From Rheinheimera sp. (GTDB lineage Bacteria > Pseudomonadota > Gammaproteobacteria > Enterobacterales > Alteromonadaceae), in NCBI GenBank assembly GCA_003482455.1, contig DMYW01000053.1, forward strand, positions 10,994 to 74,993: a DNA stretch of 64,000 nt, read 5' to 3'. The notes beneath the pieces are model-generated. The model saw only the letters and a list, made by a program, of their open reading frames with translations, ran no database searches and had not been told where the DNA came from. A program made the position numbers and the translations under genes. Shown in pieces: positions 1-9,064 of the stretch; the first letter of the stretch is position 1; the number at the start of each line of letters is the position of its first letter.

Positions 1-165
1 CTGCTGTTCAACGTGTTAGGCCCGCGTTACAACACCCGTCCTGGTGGTTACACTCGTATTCTGAAGTGTGGCTTCCGTGCTGGTGACAACGCACCAATGG
101 CTTACATTGAGTTAGTTGACCGTCCAGAAGCTGCTCTGCCAGCTGAGGAAACTGCTGCTGAGTAA
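1..165 (+). CDS. rplQ: 50S ribosomal protein L17, 3' part
   Basis: The first 54 codons of the window, ending at TAA 163-165, read as the C-terminal part of ribosomal protein L17. The conserved core is visible as NTRPGGYTRI followed by the MAYIELVD segment. The protein binds 23S rRNA in the large subunit near the exit tunnel. The 5' end lies outside the window, so the start and upstream neighbours (in this family normally rpoA, the alpha operon) cannot be seen. The alanine- and glutamate-rich tail is normal for gammaproteobacterial L17. A strong terminator follows 11 bases later, so this is the last gene of its operon. Confidence 0.96.
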   Translation: MLFNVLGPRYNTRPGGYTRILKCGFRAGDNAPMAYIELVDRPEAALPAEETAAE

Positions 166-176
166 TCAGTTTGCGT

Positions 177-204
177 AAAAAAGCCGGCGTAAGCCGGCTT
201 TTTT
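177..204 (+). terminator. Rho-independent terminator of the rplQ operon
   Basis: AAAAAAGCCGGC pairs with GCCGGCTTTTTT around a four-base loop, and the T-rich run continues to about 210. It sits 11 bases after the rplQ stop. The flanking A and T tracts could let it work in both directions. The bases from 205 to 429 hold no gene I can support. Confidence 0.93.
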
Positions 205-429
205 ATTTTTAAGATACTCCAATCGTGAAACTCAAACCGATGGTTGAACCCAAGCTAACTTGGAGTTATCAATATCAGTCTGCTATTGCGCATTGTTCAA
301 GCCTGTGCATTTGGAGCGCTTTAGCAGAGTTGTCGGCTGGCCAAGGGTTATGTCGAAGCTGGCGTTGCAAAAGCTATCTGGCGGTTAAACAACGGCGCTG
401 GTGCCCATTTCAATCAAGGAGTTCGTTAG

Positions 430-2232
430 TTGCTGCGCGTTATTCAAGCCTTGATGGTGTTCGCTGTTGGTTTGGTGGTGAGTTGCTGGTCGGTGTCGAT
501 AGAGGCGCGTGATCTTACTGTGACTTTGTCGGACGAGCAGACTCGGCAGCTTGCTAGTCATCGCGAATGGCAATTATTGATCCACGAATGGCAAGGCAAA
601 CCTCAGTTGACGGACCCGGCGTTTTTACTCAGTCGGGACGACTATTCGGCAGAGCGCGAACTTAAAGCGACGCTGAACCTTTATCGGTTATCACCACAAG
701 CTGCATGGTGTCGGTTTCCAGCGCGAATAGCATGGCTAGCAGCGCAACAAGGGATAGCGCTAACTGAGTTACCCGAGCCGTCATGCGACAAGCTCGCACA
801 GTATCAAGCAGACGTGCCGTTCGAGCACTTAGAGCTGGTGTTTGCCACGGAAGTGCTGTCCTCAAGCACCTCGATGATGGGGCACGTTTTTTTGAAGGCC
901 AGTGGCGCTAACGACGACGGTCTTTCGCAAGCTCACACCTTCGCCTACTTTACCAAAATAGAAACATTGAATCCGCTAGTCCTGTTGTACGATAACACCA
1001 TAGGTGGTATGCAAGGCTATATGGTCGTCCGTCCATTCCATGTGGACCTGGCGTTTTATCGGGATAAAGAGCAGCGCACTGTATGGCAGTTCGGACTGCT
1101 CGCGACGCCACAGCAGCTGCAATTGCTGCAACTGCACTTGTATGAAATCAAAGATACAAAAATCGACTACTACTTTCAGGCCTATAACTGTGCAACCCTG
1201 ACGCTAGAGCTGTTGGCGCTGCTGAACCCAGATGTCTTGCAACAACGCGATTGGATTGTTACGCCAGCCGACGTCGTGAAAGCTGCAAAACACTACCAGC
1301 TAGTGCAAGACACGGATGTGGTGGTAGCTAAACCACAGCAGTATCGGCAACTCCAACGACATCTGACAACGCAACAGCGACAGCAGTTGGCTGAGTTGTC
1401 GCAAGAACCTTTAGCTGATACCACCTTGTATCAAAACGCGGCTGCCGAACAATACGCCCGTTTACTGACAAATGCTCAAGTCGAGCAGAGTACGCTATCT
1501 CGCCAAGCGCAAATGGCGTTGTTGCAACCTTGGTCGGCAGATCCAAGCACGGCCCCCGACTATACACAACAGCCACATCCGGCTAAAACACTTGGTGATA
1601 GTGTATTGAGTATGCAAGCGATGAGACAGGGTGAAGCGCAAGGTGCGCAGTTTCGCTGGCTTGCCAACGGCCATTTATTGCAGACAAATAACCAACACTA
1701 CCAAGCAGAATCTGAGCTGATGATGGGCAATATTGTGGCTCAGTATCAGCAACAACAATGGCGGCTGTCGGAATTTACTCTGTATAGCGTGACTAATTTA
1801 CAAACAACGAGTGATTTATTCCCACGCTGGGCGGGGCGCTTTTATGTTGGGTATCATCCGGTATGGACAAATGATGGCTGGGACAGCCGCACCGAATTAT
1901 CTGCTGGAGGTGGCAAGAGCTTCGCACTGACACCAGATCTGACATGGTATTGGTTAGCGGATGTTGGTGCGACGACTGACTTTTCGGAGCATCGATTGTT
2001 TGCTGGCGCTTCGACCGGTATGTTATGGCAGTTAACTGAAACCCAAAAATGGTCAGCGGCGATAGAGCGCAATAGCGGCAAAGCGGCGCAACCCAGTGAT
2101 TATTTGCAGGCCCGTCTTGGCTGGCATTGGCAATGGTTTGACGATATGTTGCTTTCCATCGAAGTGAGCCGCTTAAAACATAAAGAAATAGACGAACAGC
2201 AAGCGTCGTTGCAATGGGCTTATTTCTACTAA
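430..2232 (+). CDS. DUF4105 (Lnb-like N-terminal) envelope protein
   Basis: A 600-residue exported protein of the DUF4105 family, which is widespread in Proteobacteria and of unknown function. Family hallmarks visible are the WCRFPARIAWL segment, the S-x-x-S-M-M-G-H-x-F-L motif near residue 150 and the YNCATLTLELL motif near residue 255; the Cys and His residues are typical conserved positions. The start is TTG at 430, chosen because AAGGAG at 416-421 is well spaced and a hydrophobic signal peptide follows at once. The signal ends either in a lipobox (V-V-S-C at about residue 19) or at a signal peptidase I site (IEA-RD), so it may be a lipoprotein or soluble. The C-terminal 150 residues look like beta strands. 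nadR follows after 34 bases and may be co-transcribed. Confidence 0.85.
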   Translation: MLRVIQALMVFAVGLVVSCWSVSIEARDLTVTLSDEQTRQLASHREWQLLIHEWQGKPQLTDPAFLLSRDDYSAERELKATLNLYRLSPQAAWCRFPARIAWLAAQQGIALTELPEPSCDKLAQYQADVPFEHLELVFATEVLSSSTSMMGHVFLKASGANDDGLSQAHTFAYFTKIETLNPLVLLYDNTIGGMQGYMVVRPFHVDLAFYRDKEQRTVWQFGLLATPQQLQLLQLHLYEIKDTKIDYYFQAYNCATLTLELLALLNPDVLQQRDWIVTPADVVKAAKHYQLVQDTDVVVAKPQQYRQLQRHLTTQQRQQLAELSQEPLADTTLYQNAAAEQYARLLTNAQVEQSTLSRQAQMALLQPWSADPSTAPDYTQQPHPAKTLGDSVLSMQAMRQGEAQGAQFRWLANGHLLQTNNQHYQAESELMMGNIVAQYQQQQWRLSEFTLYSVTNLQTTSDLFPRWAGRFYVGYHPVWTNDGWDSRTELSAGGGKSFALTPDLTWYWLADVGATTDFSEHRLFAGASTGMLWQLTETQKWSAAIERNSGKAAQPSDYLQARLGWHWQWFDDMLLSIEVSRLKHKEIDEQQASLQWAYFY

Positions 2233-2266
2233 TAAACCAACAGCCGGCAAGAAGGACAAACACTCA

Positions 2267-3340
2267 ATGACCAAAATCGGCGTATTCCCAGGGAAGTTTT
2301 TGCCACCACACCGTGGTCACTTGACGGCGATTTTGCGCGCGCACGCCCTGTGCGACAAGTTGTATGTCGCCGTCAGCGAGCGCCCGATTGAAGATGGCCA
2401 GCTATGCGCTGAGGCCGGAATTCGTTATGTACCCGGTGTTTTGCGGCAACGCTGGCTGGCGCAGGAGCTACAAGGCCTTGGTATTGACGTGGTGCTGATT
2501 GATGAAAGCAATATCGCACCGTTCCCTGATGGCTGGCACGATTATGCCGCTTTGGTCAAACAAGCAGTGCCAGCGCCGATCGATCTGATTTTTGGTGGCG
2601 AAGAGTCTTACCGAGCAGGACATAACCAGCATTTTGCGGGTATCGAATACCGCGTGCTCGATCCGCTGCGCTCGCAATGGCCAATCAGTGGCACGGAAAT
2701 TCGGCAAACACCTTACCAACATTGGGACTATATCGTCAGTGCGGCTAGGCCGTTTTTCGCCAAACGGGTGCTGATCACCGGGCCAGAATCCTGCGGCAAA
2801 ACTACCTTGACCCATAAACTGGCTAAAGTGTTTTGCACCAGCTGGTCGTCAGAATTGGGGCGCCAGTATCAAATCGATGAAGTCGGCGGCAATGGTGATT
2901 TGTTTGACCTCGATGACTTTAATCGCATCGCGCACCTGCAATACGAACAGGACTTAGAGGCGTTGAAACAGGCCAATAAAGTCTGCTTCTTCGACACCGA
3001 TGCGGTAGTCACGGCGTTTTTTAGCGAGGTGTTTTTAGGCACAATCGCTGATCGGATCCCGCCTTACATAGACCCGTGCAAATATGATTTGGTGATCATG
3101 TTGCAACCCACAGTGCCTTGGGTGGCGGATGGACTGCGTGAACTGGGTGACTCGCAAGTGCGACAACAAACCGCCAGCCAGCTGCTGGCGATGTATCACG
3201 CCTATGGGTTTGCCACTGAGCAATTTCTGCTGGTGGAATCGCCAGATTATTACGAACGCTTAGAACTGTGCATCAGCGCTGTGACTAAGCTGCTGCAGCA
3301 AGGCTGGCGACTGCTGAGTACCGGTTGCCAAAGCGCTTGA
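2267..3340 (+). CDS. nadR: NadR-like NMN adenylyltransferase / ribosylnicotinamide kinase
   Basis: A 357-residue bifunctional NAD-salvage enzyme. Residues 1 to about 160 form a nucleotidyltransferase with GKFLPPHRGHL (the GxFxPxHxGH signature) near residue 9 and ISGTEIR near residue 142, which would make NAD from NMN and ATP. From about 165 a P-loop kinase domain follows, with Walker A GPESCGKTTL, matching the ribosylnicotinamide kinase half of NadR. The N-terminal helix-turn-helix of the enterobacterial repressor is absent, so this is the enzyme-only form. Its last 91 bases overlap the 3' end of the convergent glycosyltransferase gene. ATG is placed 34 bases after the DUF4105 gene. Confidence 0.92.
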   Translation: MTKIGVFPGKFLPPHRGHLTAILRAHALCDKLYVAVSERPIEDGQLCAEAGIRYVPGVLRQRWLAQELQGLGIDVVLIDESNIAPFPDGWHDYAALVKQAVPAPIDLIFGGEESYRAGHNQHFAGIEYRVLDPLRSQWPISGTEIRQTPYQHWDYIVSAARPFFAKRVLITGPESCGKTTLTHKLAKVFCTSWSSELGRQYQIDEVGGNGDLFDLDDFNRIAHLQYEQDLEALKQANKVCFFDTDAVVTAFFSEVFLGTIADRIPPYIDPCKYDLVIMLQPTVPWVADGLRELGDSQVRQQTASQLLAMYHAYGFATEQFLLVESPDYYERLELCISAVTKLLQQGWRLLSTGCQSA

Positions 3341-4350
3341 ATGGCCGCTTTCGGCCAACAACCGAGCGCTAGGCGCTGGCGTAAAAGTTCGGGAAACGCC
3401 GCCGCCACATCGGCAAACTGTAAGTGATTGGCAGGTTGGTAATGCCATAACCAGTGTTCAATGCGTTCAGTGGAGAGTTCGCGGCACACATCGGCAACTT
3501 GCAGTTGTTGCAGTGCTTTGGCGTTAGAAGCCTGTTCAGGTTGCCCTTGTAGCGCTTTGACCAAAATCCGCTTTTTTAGTTGTAGCGCTTCACTGATCAA
3601 TTCAAATCCAGCGTTGCTTAACACGGCCTGCGCTTGTTGCAGAGCCTCGGCAAATCTCTGTAGATCAGGCTTTCGCCAATGCAGGTGCGGCGCGCTTGCT
3701 TCAGCGCCAGTCACCTGAGGGTGCACGATCACAAACTGATAGCGGGTCAGTGGCAACAACCAGCGCTGAATATCGGCGATATTCTCAAACGGCAAGTACA
3801 CCAATACCTGATTGCTGCACACCTCTGCCGGACGTAAATTCAAATGCAACAGCGGCGGCAGCAGCGGTGCGTCGAAGTGGTGCCAATGTAAACCTAGACT
3901 GTCATTGGCGGGCGCAAAATACTTGAAAAGGAGCTGCTGGATCAGGCCAAACGGTACTTTCGGAATGTCGTAGCCAAACGCATATTGATGGCCTAATCCG
4001 ATACACAAAGTCTGCTGCTGGCGCGCAGCCCATGCAGTGACAGGTTCAAAGTCCGTGAGCACCACGTCATAGCCTCGAGTGTCGAGCTGACGAATGTCGG
4101 AAAACAGCTGCCGGAGATTAGCGTGTCGTGCAGTCTGCCAACTGCTTAACCGACCTGCGTGAGTGTGTAGCGTCAGGCCCTGAAAACAGCGGAAGTCGCC
4201 AAACGCTTCCATTGCAAAGAACTGGTCGCGCGCACGCCCTGAAAACACAAAATCTAGCTCAAATCCGGCTTGTTGCAGTGGTTTCACGAGCGCTCGCGCT
4301 CGGCTGACATGGCCGTTGCCTGTCCCTTGTACTCCGTATAAAACGCGCAT
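3250..4350 (-). CDS. MJ1255/VC2487-family glycosyltransferase
   Basis: A 366-residue protein resembling the MJ1255/VC2487 family, a GT28-like (GT-B fold) group. The N-terminus MRVLYGVQGTGNGHVSRA carries the Gly-rich nucleotide-sugar loop with the G-x-G-H-x-x-R pattern. A second Rossmann half begins near residue 185 and includes SNAGFELISEAL, comparable to the donor-binding region of MurG-like enzymes. Acceptor and product are unknown. The last 30 codons lie on the strand opposite the 3' end of nadR, and the tail from about residue 340 is Cys/Ser rich and may not be conserved. A small membrane-protein gene lies 69 bases upstream on the same strand and may share a transcript. Confidence 0.85.
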   Translation of the reverse strand: MRVLYGVQGTGNGHVSRARALVKPLQQAGFELDFVFSGRARDQFFAMEAFGDFRCFQGLTLHTHAGRLSSWQTARHANLRQLFSDIRQLDTRGYDVVLTDFEPVTAWAARQQQTLCIGLGHQYAFGYDIPKVPFGLIQQLLFKYFAPANDSLGLHWHHFDAPLLPPLLHLNLRPAEVCSNQVLVYLPFENIADIQRWLLPLTRYQFVIVHPQVTGAEASAPHLHWRKPDLQRFAEALQQAQAVLSNAGFELISEALQLKKRILVKALQGQPEQASNAKALQQLQVADVCRELSTERIEHWLWHYQPANHLQFADVAAAFPELLRQRLALGCWPKAAIQALWQPVLSSRQPCCSSLVTALMHSSKRS

Positions 4351-4419
4351 CTGTCATGTACCTCGGCTGGCCCGCTTTACAGTGTTGCCAGCCGATGTGA
4401 CATGACCATGAAGCCAGCA

Positions 4420-4674
4420 TTACAAAATGATGTGCCAGCGTCCTTTGAGCGTCAGTGCGACCAGCAAAAAGGCTAAACCCGCTGCAGCGATTGACCAAAA
4501 CAACCAGCGACGACACTGCAGGGGTGGTTGCTTTTGCATACTGATCAGCAAAGCGGCATAACCGATGATCGGCCACAGCCAGCCCTGACTTTGACTGCAA
4601 ACCAGAATAAACGCCATGGTGAATGGTAAGACGAGGACTGCATTGGACGATGTTGAAGTACATTGGAGTTTCAT
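4420..4674 (-). CDS. Small hypothetical membrane protein
   Basis: An 84-residue protein starting at MKLQCTS, with two or three hydrophobic stretches (about residues 12-27, 28-40 and 57-75) and a basic C-terminus. An in-frame start 31 codons upstream is possible, but the extension is Asn/Gln rich and lacks membrane character, so the ATG at 4674 is preferred although no strong ribosome site is visible. It precedes the glycosyltransferase on the same strand. I recognise no family. Confidence 0.5.
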   Translation of the reverse strand: MKLQCTSTSSNAVLVLPFTMAFILVCSQSQGWLWPIIGYAALLISMQKQPPLQCRRWLFWSIAAAGLAFLLVALTLKGRWHIIL

Positions 4675-4799
4675 GATTTGGCTCACACTTTGGTTAAGGC
4701 TTTGGTTAAGATGGAACAACGTGTTCTTAGCCAAAGACACCGCAGTCAAGGATGCTGTGACAACCAAACTGTATTTATTAATTAAGAAGAGGGATTCTA

Positions 4800-5921
4800 G
4801 TGTTAGCTCTTATTCGGGGAAGTCGGTTGCTACCCGCTCATATCACTTTGCTACTGTCATTATGCGTCATGGCGCCACTCAAGGCACATGCTCAAAGCCA
4901 TTTTGCAAAAGCGCTTGCTGAAGTCGCTGCTATCTGTAACGAAGGTGCATTGATCGACAAAGACATCGACCACTGTCAGCGCAGTATCGCTGCTCTTGAA
5001 GGGATCCAGCAGCGCAGCGAATTGACGTCGAACGAGCGTGAAGCTTTTACACAAACCTACGGCTTTGCCCTGTACAACAAAGCCGCCGCACAATTTGAGC
5101 AGCACAAACCCATCGATAAATCGGAGGTGCGCCGTTCTTTGGTGCTGATTGAAAAGATGGTAAACCGCATAGGGTTGGAAAACGTCTCGCCAGTGTTAAC
5201 TATGGTGATGCTCAAAGCAGCCCTGCGTTTTTTAGAGGACTCCGAGCTTGCGACTAAATACGCACGCGCCTGCGCCATCGCAGGGGATGCTCATTGTTCG
5301 CAGTTTGCGGCAAGTGGAGCATTGGCAGGTTTCGAGACGGGAAAACCAGATCTGCAAGCCGCGTACAAATGGTACAAACTGGCGATTTCGCAACAAACAG
5401 ATTCTGATTGCACACGTTTGATCACCTATGCACCAATGTCGATGCTGACTTTTTATTTTCCTGATCTAGATCCGGCCTATCCGTGGACTTATTGGCTGGC
5501 CAAAGTGAAAGCGGCTGATCAAAAGTGGCTAGAGTCAGGGGCTGAACCTGGTGGTTGTTCCCAGTTTGAAGTCTACCTGCAAGCCTATGTACAACTGCTG
5601 AGCACAAAACGTGACGCGACCGAGATGCTTGCTACATTGGACCAGTTAGCGGTAACAGCACCGCAGCGCGAGCTTGTGGCGCGTCTGCATCAACCGCAAT
5701 CCTTGTTAACGGTAGCGCGTCAATTTAACGACAAACAGGAATTGAGCCATTGTTACATTCAACTGAGCGCTGCTTTGTTATCACAACAAGCCGCCTACTA
5801 CCAAGCCGCGGAGGAAGGGGCGTGGGCGGCGCAGTTAACAACCTTGGCTGAGTTGCATTGTGATGATGTGGTCGGCGTGATTGACCTGCTGCAGCAAGCA
5901 GGCAAGTTGCCACGCCATTAA
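4800..5921 (+). CDS. Hypothetical exported protein, probably helical repeat type
   Basis: A 373-residue protein with a GTG start at 4800 preceded by an AAGAAGAGGGA ribosome site. The first 31 residues form a signal peptide ending in AHA before QSH. The mature part is helical with several cysteines and contains a Sel1/TPR-like segment near residue 175 (LQAAYKWYKLAISQQ), so it may act as a periplasmic scaffold. No catalytic motif is seen. Its stop overlaps by four bases the stop of the VOC gene on the opposite strand. Function unknown. Confidence 0.7.
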   Translation: MLALIRGSRLLPAHITLLLSLCVMAPLKAHAQSHFAKALAEVAAICNEGALIDKDIDHCQRSIAALEGIQQRSELTSNEREAFTQTYGFALYNKAAAQFEQHKPIDKSEVRRSLVLIEKMVNRIGLENVSPVLTMVMLKAALRFLEDSELATKYARACAIAGDAHCSQFAASGALAGFETGKPDLQAAYKWYKLAISQQTDSDCTRLITYAPMSMLTFYFPDLDPAYPWTYWLAKVKAADQKWLESGAEPGGCSQFEVYLQAYVQLLSTKRDATEMLATLDQLAVTAPQRELVARLHQPQSLLTVARQFNDKQELSHCYIQLSAALLSQQAAYYQAAEEGAWAAQLTTLAELHCDDVVGVIDLLQQAGKLPRH

Positions 5922-6307
5922 CCCAGCGGGCTACACAACTCGACTAACAAACCTTGGGGCGTGCGCAAAAATGCCACAGTCTGGCCCCAAGGTTTGACCT
6001 TAGGCTCCGCTAACGCGCTCGCTCCTGCGGCGAGTGCAGTCTGATACGCTTTCGCGACATCCTCGGTGACCAAACCAATCTCACTGGCTTGTGGCGGTGC
6101 ATCCAGTGAGCTGGCGGTAGCGCCACCCGCGAAATTGAGCTGAGATAATTCAAGCGCAGCAAAAGCAAGTTTGGTTTGGCCTGTGGCCAGTTCGCCATAC
6201 ATCCCAGACTCGTGCACAAAGGCTACCTCAAGAGCAAAGGCTTGCTGAAAAAACGCCAGCGTAGCAGGGACATCCTGCAAGTAAAAAATACTGTATCCAA
6301 AGTGCAT
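5918..6307 (-). CDS. VOC-family (glyoxalase/bleomycin-resistance-like) protein
   Basis: A 129-residue vicinal-oxygen-chelate protein. It begins MHFGYSIFYLQDV, the usual first strand, then shows AFFQQAFAL (the first helix) and ends in GQTVAFLRTPQGLLVELCSP, matching the conserved WGxxxxxxxDPxGxxxEL segment at low stringency. The Glu near the C-terminus is a candidate metal ligand. The longer start at 6337 would add ten residues that the family lacks, so 6307 is preferred. Substrate unknown. It lies 13 bases downstream of the lipoprotein gene and is probably co-transcribed with it. Confidence 0.85.
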   Translation of the reverse strand: MHFGYSIFYLQDVPATLAFFQQAFALEVAFVHESGMYGELATGQTKLAFAALELSQLNFAGGATASSLDAPPQASEIGLVTEDVAKAYQTALAAGASALAEPKVKPWGQTVAFLRTPQGLLVELCSPLG

Positions 6308-6320
6308 GCTAGTCTCCGGC

Positions 6321-6908
6321 TTAACTCTCATTGGCAAAAGGCAGTTGCATCGCTTGTTGTAAGTCGGCTTCTAGTTTTAATAACGCGGCTTCATCAGTAA
6401 AACCGACACAGCCGTGGTAGTGGGAAATCGAATGACTCTGGCCGTTAATTCGCAAACTGATGCTGGTAGTTGGATGATCGGTTCGATAATTCGGGCATAA
6501 CTTACGGTTGCTCGGGTCGTAATGGCTGGCAAACCGCAGCACATTGGCTTGTTCAAGGAGTCTGGCTATTTTCAAAAAATCAGTCGGTGTGCGCTGAATT
6601 CGTTGCATTGATTGGTTGCGTTCACGCAGTTGCAGTTCACCGTTTTTGAGCAGGGTCGCCTGAAACACTGGGCAGTTACCAAAGCAAGGACCGCGTTCGA
6701 GTCGAATAAAATCAACCGCCGGTAGATCGGCAGGGGCAGCTTCAACCGACTCTTCGGTCAATAACGCGGGGGCTTTTTTCGCAGCAGGGTGTGTGGAAGG
6801 CGTTGTCGTGTAATTAAGAGTAGCTGCTGGATCTGGACCTGATGATTGGGTTGGTTCTGCTTGGCAGCCGATTAACCCCAGCAGCAGAACAAAGATAGCG
6901 CGTTGCAT
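6321..6908 (-). CDS. DUF6438-type lipoprotein
   Basis: A 195-residue predicted lipoprotein. The signal peptide MQRAIFVLLLGLIGC ends in a clear lipobox (L-I-G-C). A Pro/Thr/Ala-rich linker runs to about residue 60, then a domain begins with IRLERGPCFGNCPVFQ, the Cys-containing hallmark of DUF6438, and ends near the SHYHGCVG segment. Four cysteines could form disulfides in the periplasm. The start six codons downstream of the longest frame was chosen because the signal peptide begins there. The VOC gene follows closely. Molecular function unknown. Confidence 0.8.
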   Translation of the reverse strand: MQRAIFVLLLGLIGCQAEPTQSSGPDPAATLNYTTTPSTHPAAKKAPALLTEESVEAAPADLPAVDFIRLERGPCFGNCPVFQATLLKNGELQLRERNQSMQRIQRTPTDFLKIARLLEQANVLRFASHYDPSNRKLCPNYRTDHPTTSISLRINGQSHSISHYHGCVGFTDEAALLKLEADLQQAMQLPFANES

Positions 6909-7135
6909 ATTGACCTCAACCAGCAAAAAAATAGAGCGCTCACCATAGCGGTTTTTTCACTGATATCGCAACTGCAGGTCCGCTGAGATTGTTTAAATAG
7001 CAACTTGCTGTTTACTTATTGTTGAAATAATGAAACACTGCGTTCACTTGTGTGGTTGTTGCGTTCCAAGGATTGGTCCAGCAACTGCACAATTCACCCA
7101 AATGCCCCGAGGGTGTGTTGTGCGGACTTAGTCCA

Positions 7136-7162
7136 TTAAAAGCCGGTATCACCGGCTTTTAA
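7136..7162. terminator. Bidirectional terminator hairpin
   Basis: TTAAAAGCCGGT pairs perfectly with ACCGGCTTTTAA around a three-base loop. It lies just after the stop of the Excalibur-domain gene (minus strand). The bases between it and the next gene start at 6908 show no further gene. Confidence 0.85.
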
Positions 7163-7166
7163 CTTT

Positions 7167-7520
7167 TTAGCGAGCTGACTGTAAGCGCGAGTCGTTTTCA
7201 CAGGGTTGGCCGTCATGATCGCCATCCATCTCGGTGTTTGGACAATGCACTACAAAATACCGTGCTTCCGCTAACGATCTCATTTCAGAACAATATCTGC
7301 GGCCGTCGCATTCAAAAACGGCGGATGGCGATGCGGGTTCGGCTGCGCCAACCTCTGGCCATGGCGTTTCTGAAAACACCGCGCTATTCACATTGCTCGA
7401 CAACGACTCGGTAGTTTCAGTCGCCGGTTCAGGCGGATCCTCAGCGGCAGATTTTGAATGTTCGACGGCAAAAGCCCCAACGCAGATCAATAACAGCAGA
7501 AAAAACGTTTGATTAGACAT
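7167..7520 (-). CDS. Exported Excalibur calcium-binding domain protein
   Basis: A 117-residue protein starting MSNQTFFLLLL, with a signal peptide ending near AFA. A low-complexity Glu/Pro/Thr/Ser linker spans about residues 25-65. The C-terminus is an Excalibur domain: FECDGRRYCSEM, then EARYFVVHCPN, then the Ca-binding loop DGDHDGQPCE, with the four expected cysteines. The family binds calcium at the cell surface or in the periplasm. The frame is open eight codons further upstream, but those residues precede the signal peptide and are excluded. It has its own terminator. Confidence 0.87.
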   Translation of the reverse strand: MSNQTFFLLLLICVGAFAVEHSKSAAEDPPEPATETTESLSSNVNSAVFSETPWPEVGAAEPASPSAVFECDGRRYCSEMRSLAEARYFVVHCPNTEMDGDHDGQPCENDSRLQSAR

Positions 7521-7609
7521 GTTTAATTTACACGAATACAACAATTGGTCTGAGTTTAATCAAACTGTAACTAATTGTGCAATCGAAAAGTCTAATAAAT
7601 GACGTGCTG

Positions 7610-9064
7610 TTATTTGCTCGGTAGTGCCAGCACAAATTCAGTACCTTGATCATCCGACTGCACAGCCACCAAACCCTGATGCAGCTGTGCAGTTGATTTT
7701 ACGATAGCCAAGCCTAGGCCTGCGCCATCGCTATGCCGTTGGCGCGCTGGATCGGCGCGGAAAAACCGGTCGAATATGCGACTTTGCAAATGTGCGGGAA
7801 TCAGGGCGCCTTGGTTTCTGACACTGAGCCAGAGCATCGGATGCGCGGGAGTATGCATGAACCAACTGGGCGCTTGCTCGCTGATGCTCAGTTCAACGAC
7901 GGTGCCGGGTTCAGCATGGCGGATGGCATTTGACAACAAATTTGACAGAGCGCGCCGCAGCATATCACGGTCGCCATTCACCACACATGGCGTCGCTGCA
8001 GACACAGTCAGCGCCAGCTGGACTGGTTTTTCATCAGCCAACAGCTCGAAGAACTCCAGCAATTGTTCCGCTTGTTGGCGCACATCCACTTGCGTTCGTT
8101 GCAACGTCATCAAGCCGTGATCTGATTTAGCCAGCCATAACATATCGCTGACCATCCGGTTTAACCGCTCTTGCTCTTCTAAGTTGGAGTACAGCAACTC
8201 GCGATATTCCGCAGCACTGCGCTCTTTGCCAAGCGCCACTTGCGTTTGAGTGATCAAATTCGACAGTGGCGTGCGCAGTTCATGGGCGATATCCGCAGAA
8301 AAATGGCTCAGCTGGGCGAAGCTTTGTTCGAGCCGTTCAATCATCTGATTGACGCTTTTCACCAAGGACGACAATTCTGCCGGCACCAGCTGTTCATCGA
8401 GGCGAGTTTCCAGCGCTTGCGCACTGATGCTTTCCAGTTGCTGGCTAAGTTCTGCTAAAGGTTTTAAACCTTGACGCACACCCAACCAGGCGGCGAGCAA
8501 AATCAGTGCGACGGCCAAACACACACTAAGCCACAAGGTCCACGACAGGAGATGCAAATAATGCAGGTGAAAATCCATCGCCATCGCGACGACGATCTGA
8601 TGGCCATGGTCGCCGGCAAACACGGCACCGCGAAAGCTGCGACCTTGTTGCTGATAACTTTGCAGGTCGATTGGGGTAATTTGCGTCAGGGCTGGGCCGA
8701 GTTTTAATAGTGGGGTGAGATCAACACCGGCGCTTTGATACAGCGGGTGCCCGTCGCTGCTGGTGATCAGATAAAACGTCTCGTGATGACCGGTCAACAC
8801 CTGTTGCAAGGATGCTTGCGGCAGCTGACCATGCTGATGCGCCGGCGCTGTATGAGTTTCATCGACTGCATGCAATAAACCGGCTTGTTGTTGCAATAAC
8901 AAATTCAGTGACACCGCAATGGCTTGCAGTTCGCCGGCATCTTGTTCGGCAAAGTGTTGTTCAATCGAACGCTGTAATGAAAACGCCAATAACGCCGCGC
9001 AGAGCAACACTGCGGCCGCCACAAACAGCAACACGCGCTGGGCAAGGGAGTTGGGTTTACGCAT
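7610..9064 (-). CDS. cusS: Heavy-metal sensor histidine kinase (CusS-like)
   Basis: A 484-residue membrane histidine kinase. TM1 lies at about residues 10-30, a periplasmic sensor with several His residues follows, and TM2 lies near 170-195. A HAMP region precedes the DHp helix with FSADIAHELRTPLSNL (phospho-accepting His) and an HATPase domain with N box LLSNAIRHA and G2 box GAGLGLAIV. The start MRKPNSL at 9064 overlaps the last 8 bases of the response regulator gene, typical of a translationally coupled pair. The IrlB/CusS family senses Cu/Ag or related metals in the periplasm; the metal here is inferred from the neighbouring pump and the operator. Confidence 0.9.
   Translation of the reverse strand: MRKPNSLAQRVLLFVAAAVLLCAALLAFSLQRSIEQHFAEQDAGELQAIAVSLNLLLQQQAGLLHAVDETHTAPAHQHGQLPQASLQQVLTGHHETFYLITSSDGHPLYQSAGVDLTPLLKLGPALTQITPIDLQSYQQQGRSFRGAVFAGDHGHQIVVAMAMDFHLHYLHLLSWTLWLSVCLAVALILLAAWLGVRQGLKPLAELSQQLESISAQALETRLDEQLVPAELSSLVKSVNQMIERLEQSFAQLSHFSADIAHELRTPLSNLITQTQVALGKERSAAEYRELLYSNLEEQERLNRMVSDMLWLAKSDHGLMTLQRTQVDVRQQAEQLLEFFELLADEKPVQLALTVSAATPCVVNGDRDMLRRALSNLLSNAIRHAEPGTVVELSISEQAPSWFMHTPAHPMLWLSVRNQGALIPAHLQSRIFDRFFRADPARQRHSDGAGLGLAIVKSTAQLHQGLVAVQSDDQGTEFVLALPSK

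Noticed and set aside
225..512. A 95-residue frame between rplQ and the DUF4105 gene
   Set aside because: It overlaps the well-supported start of the DUF4105 gene in another frame and has no family features.
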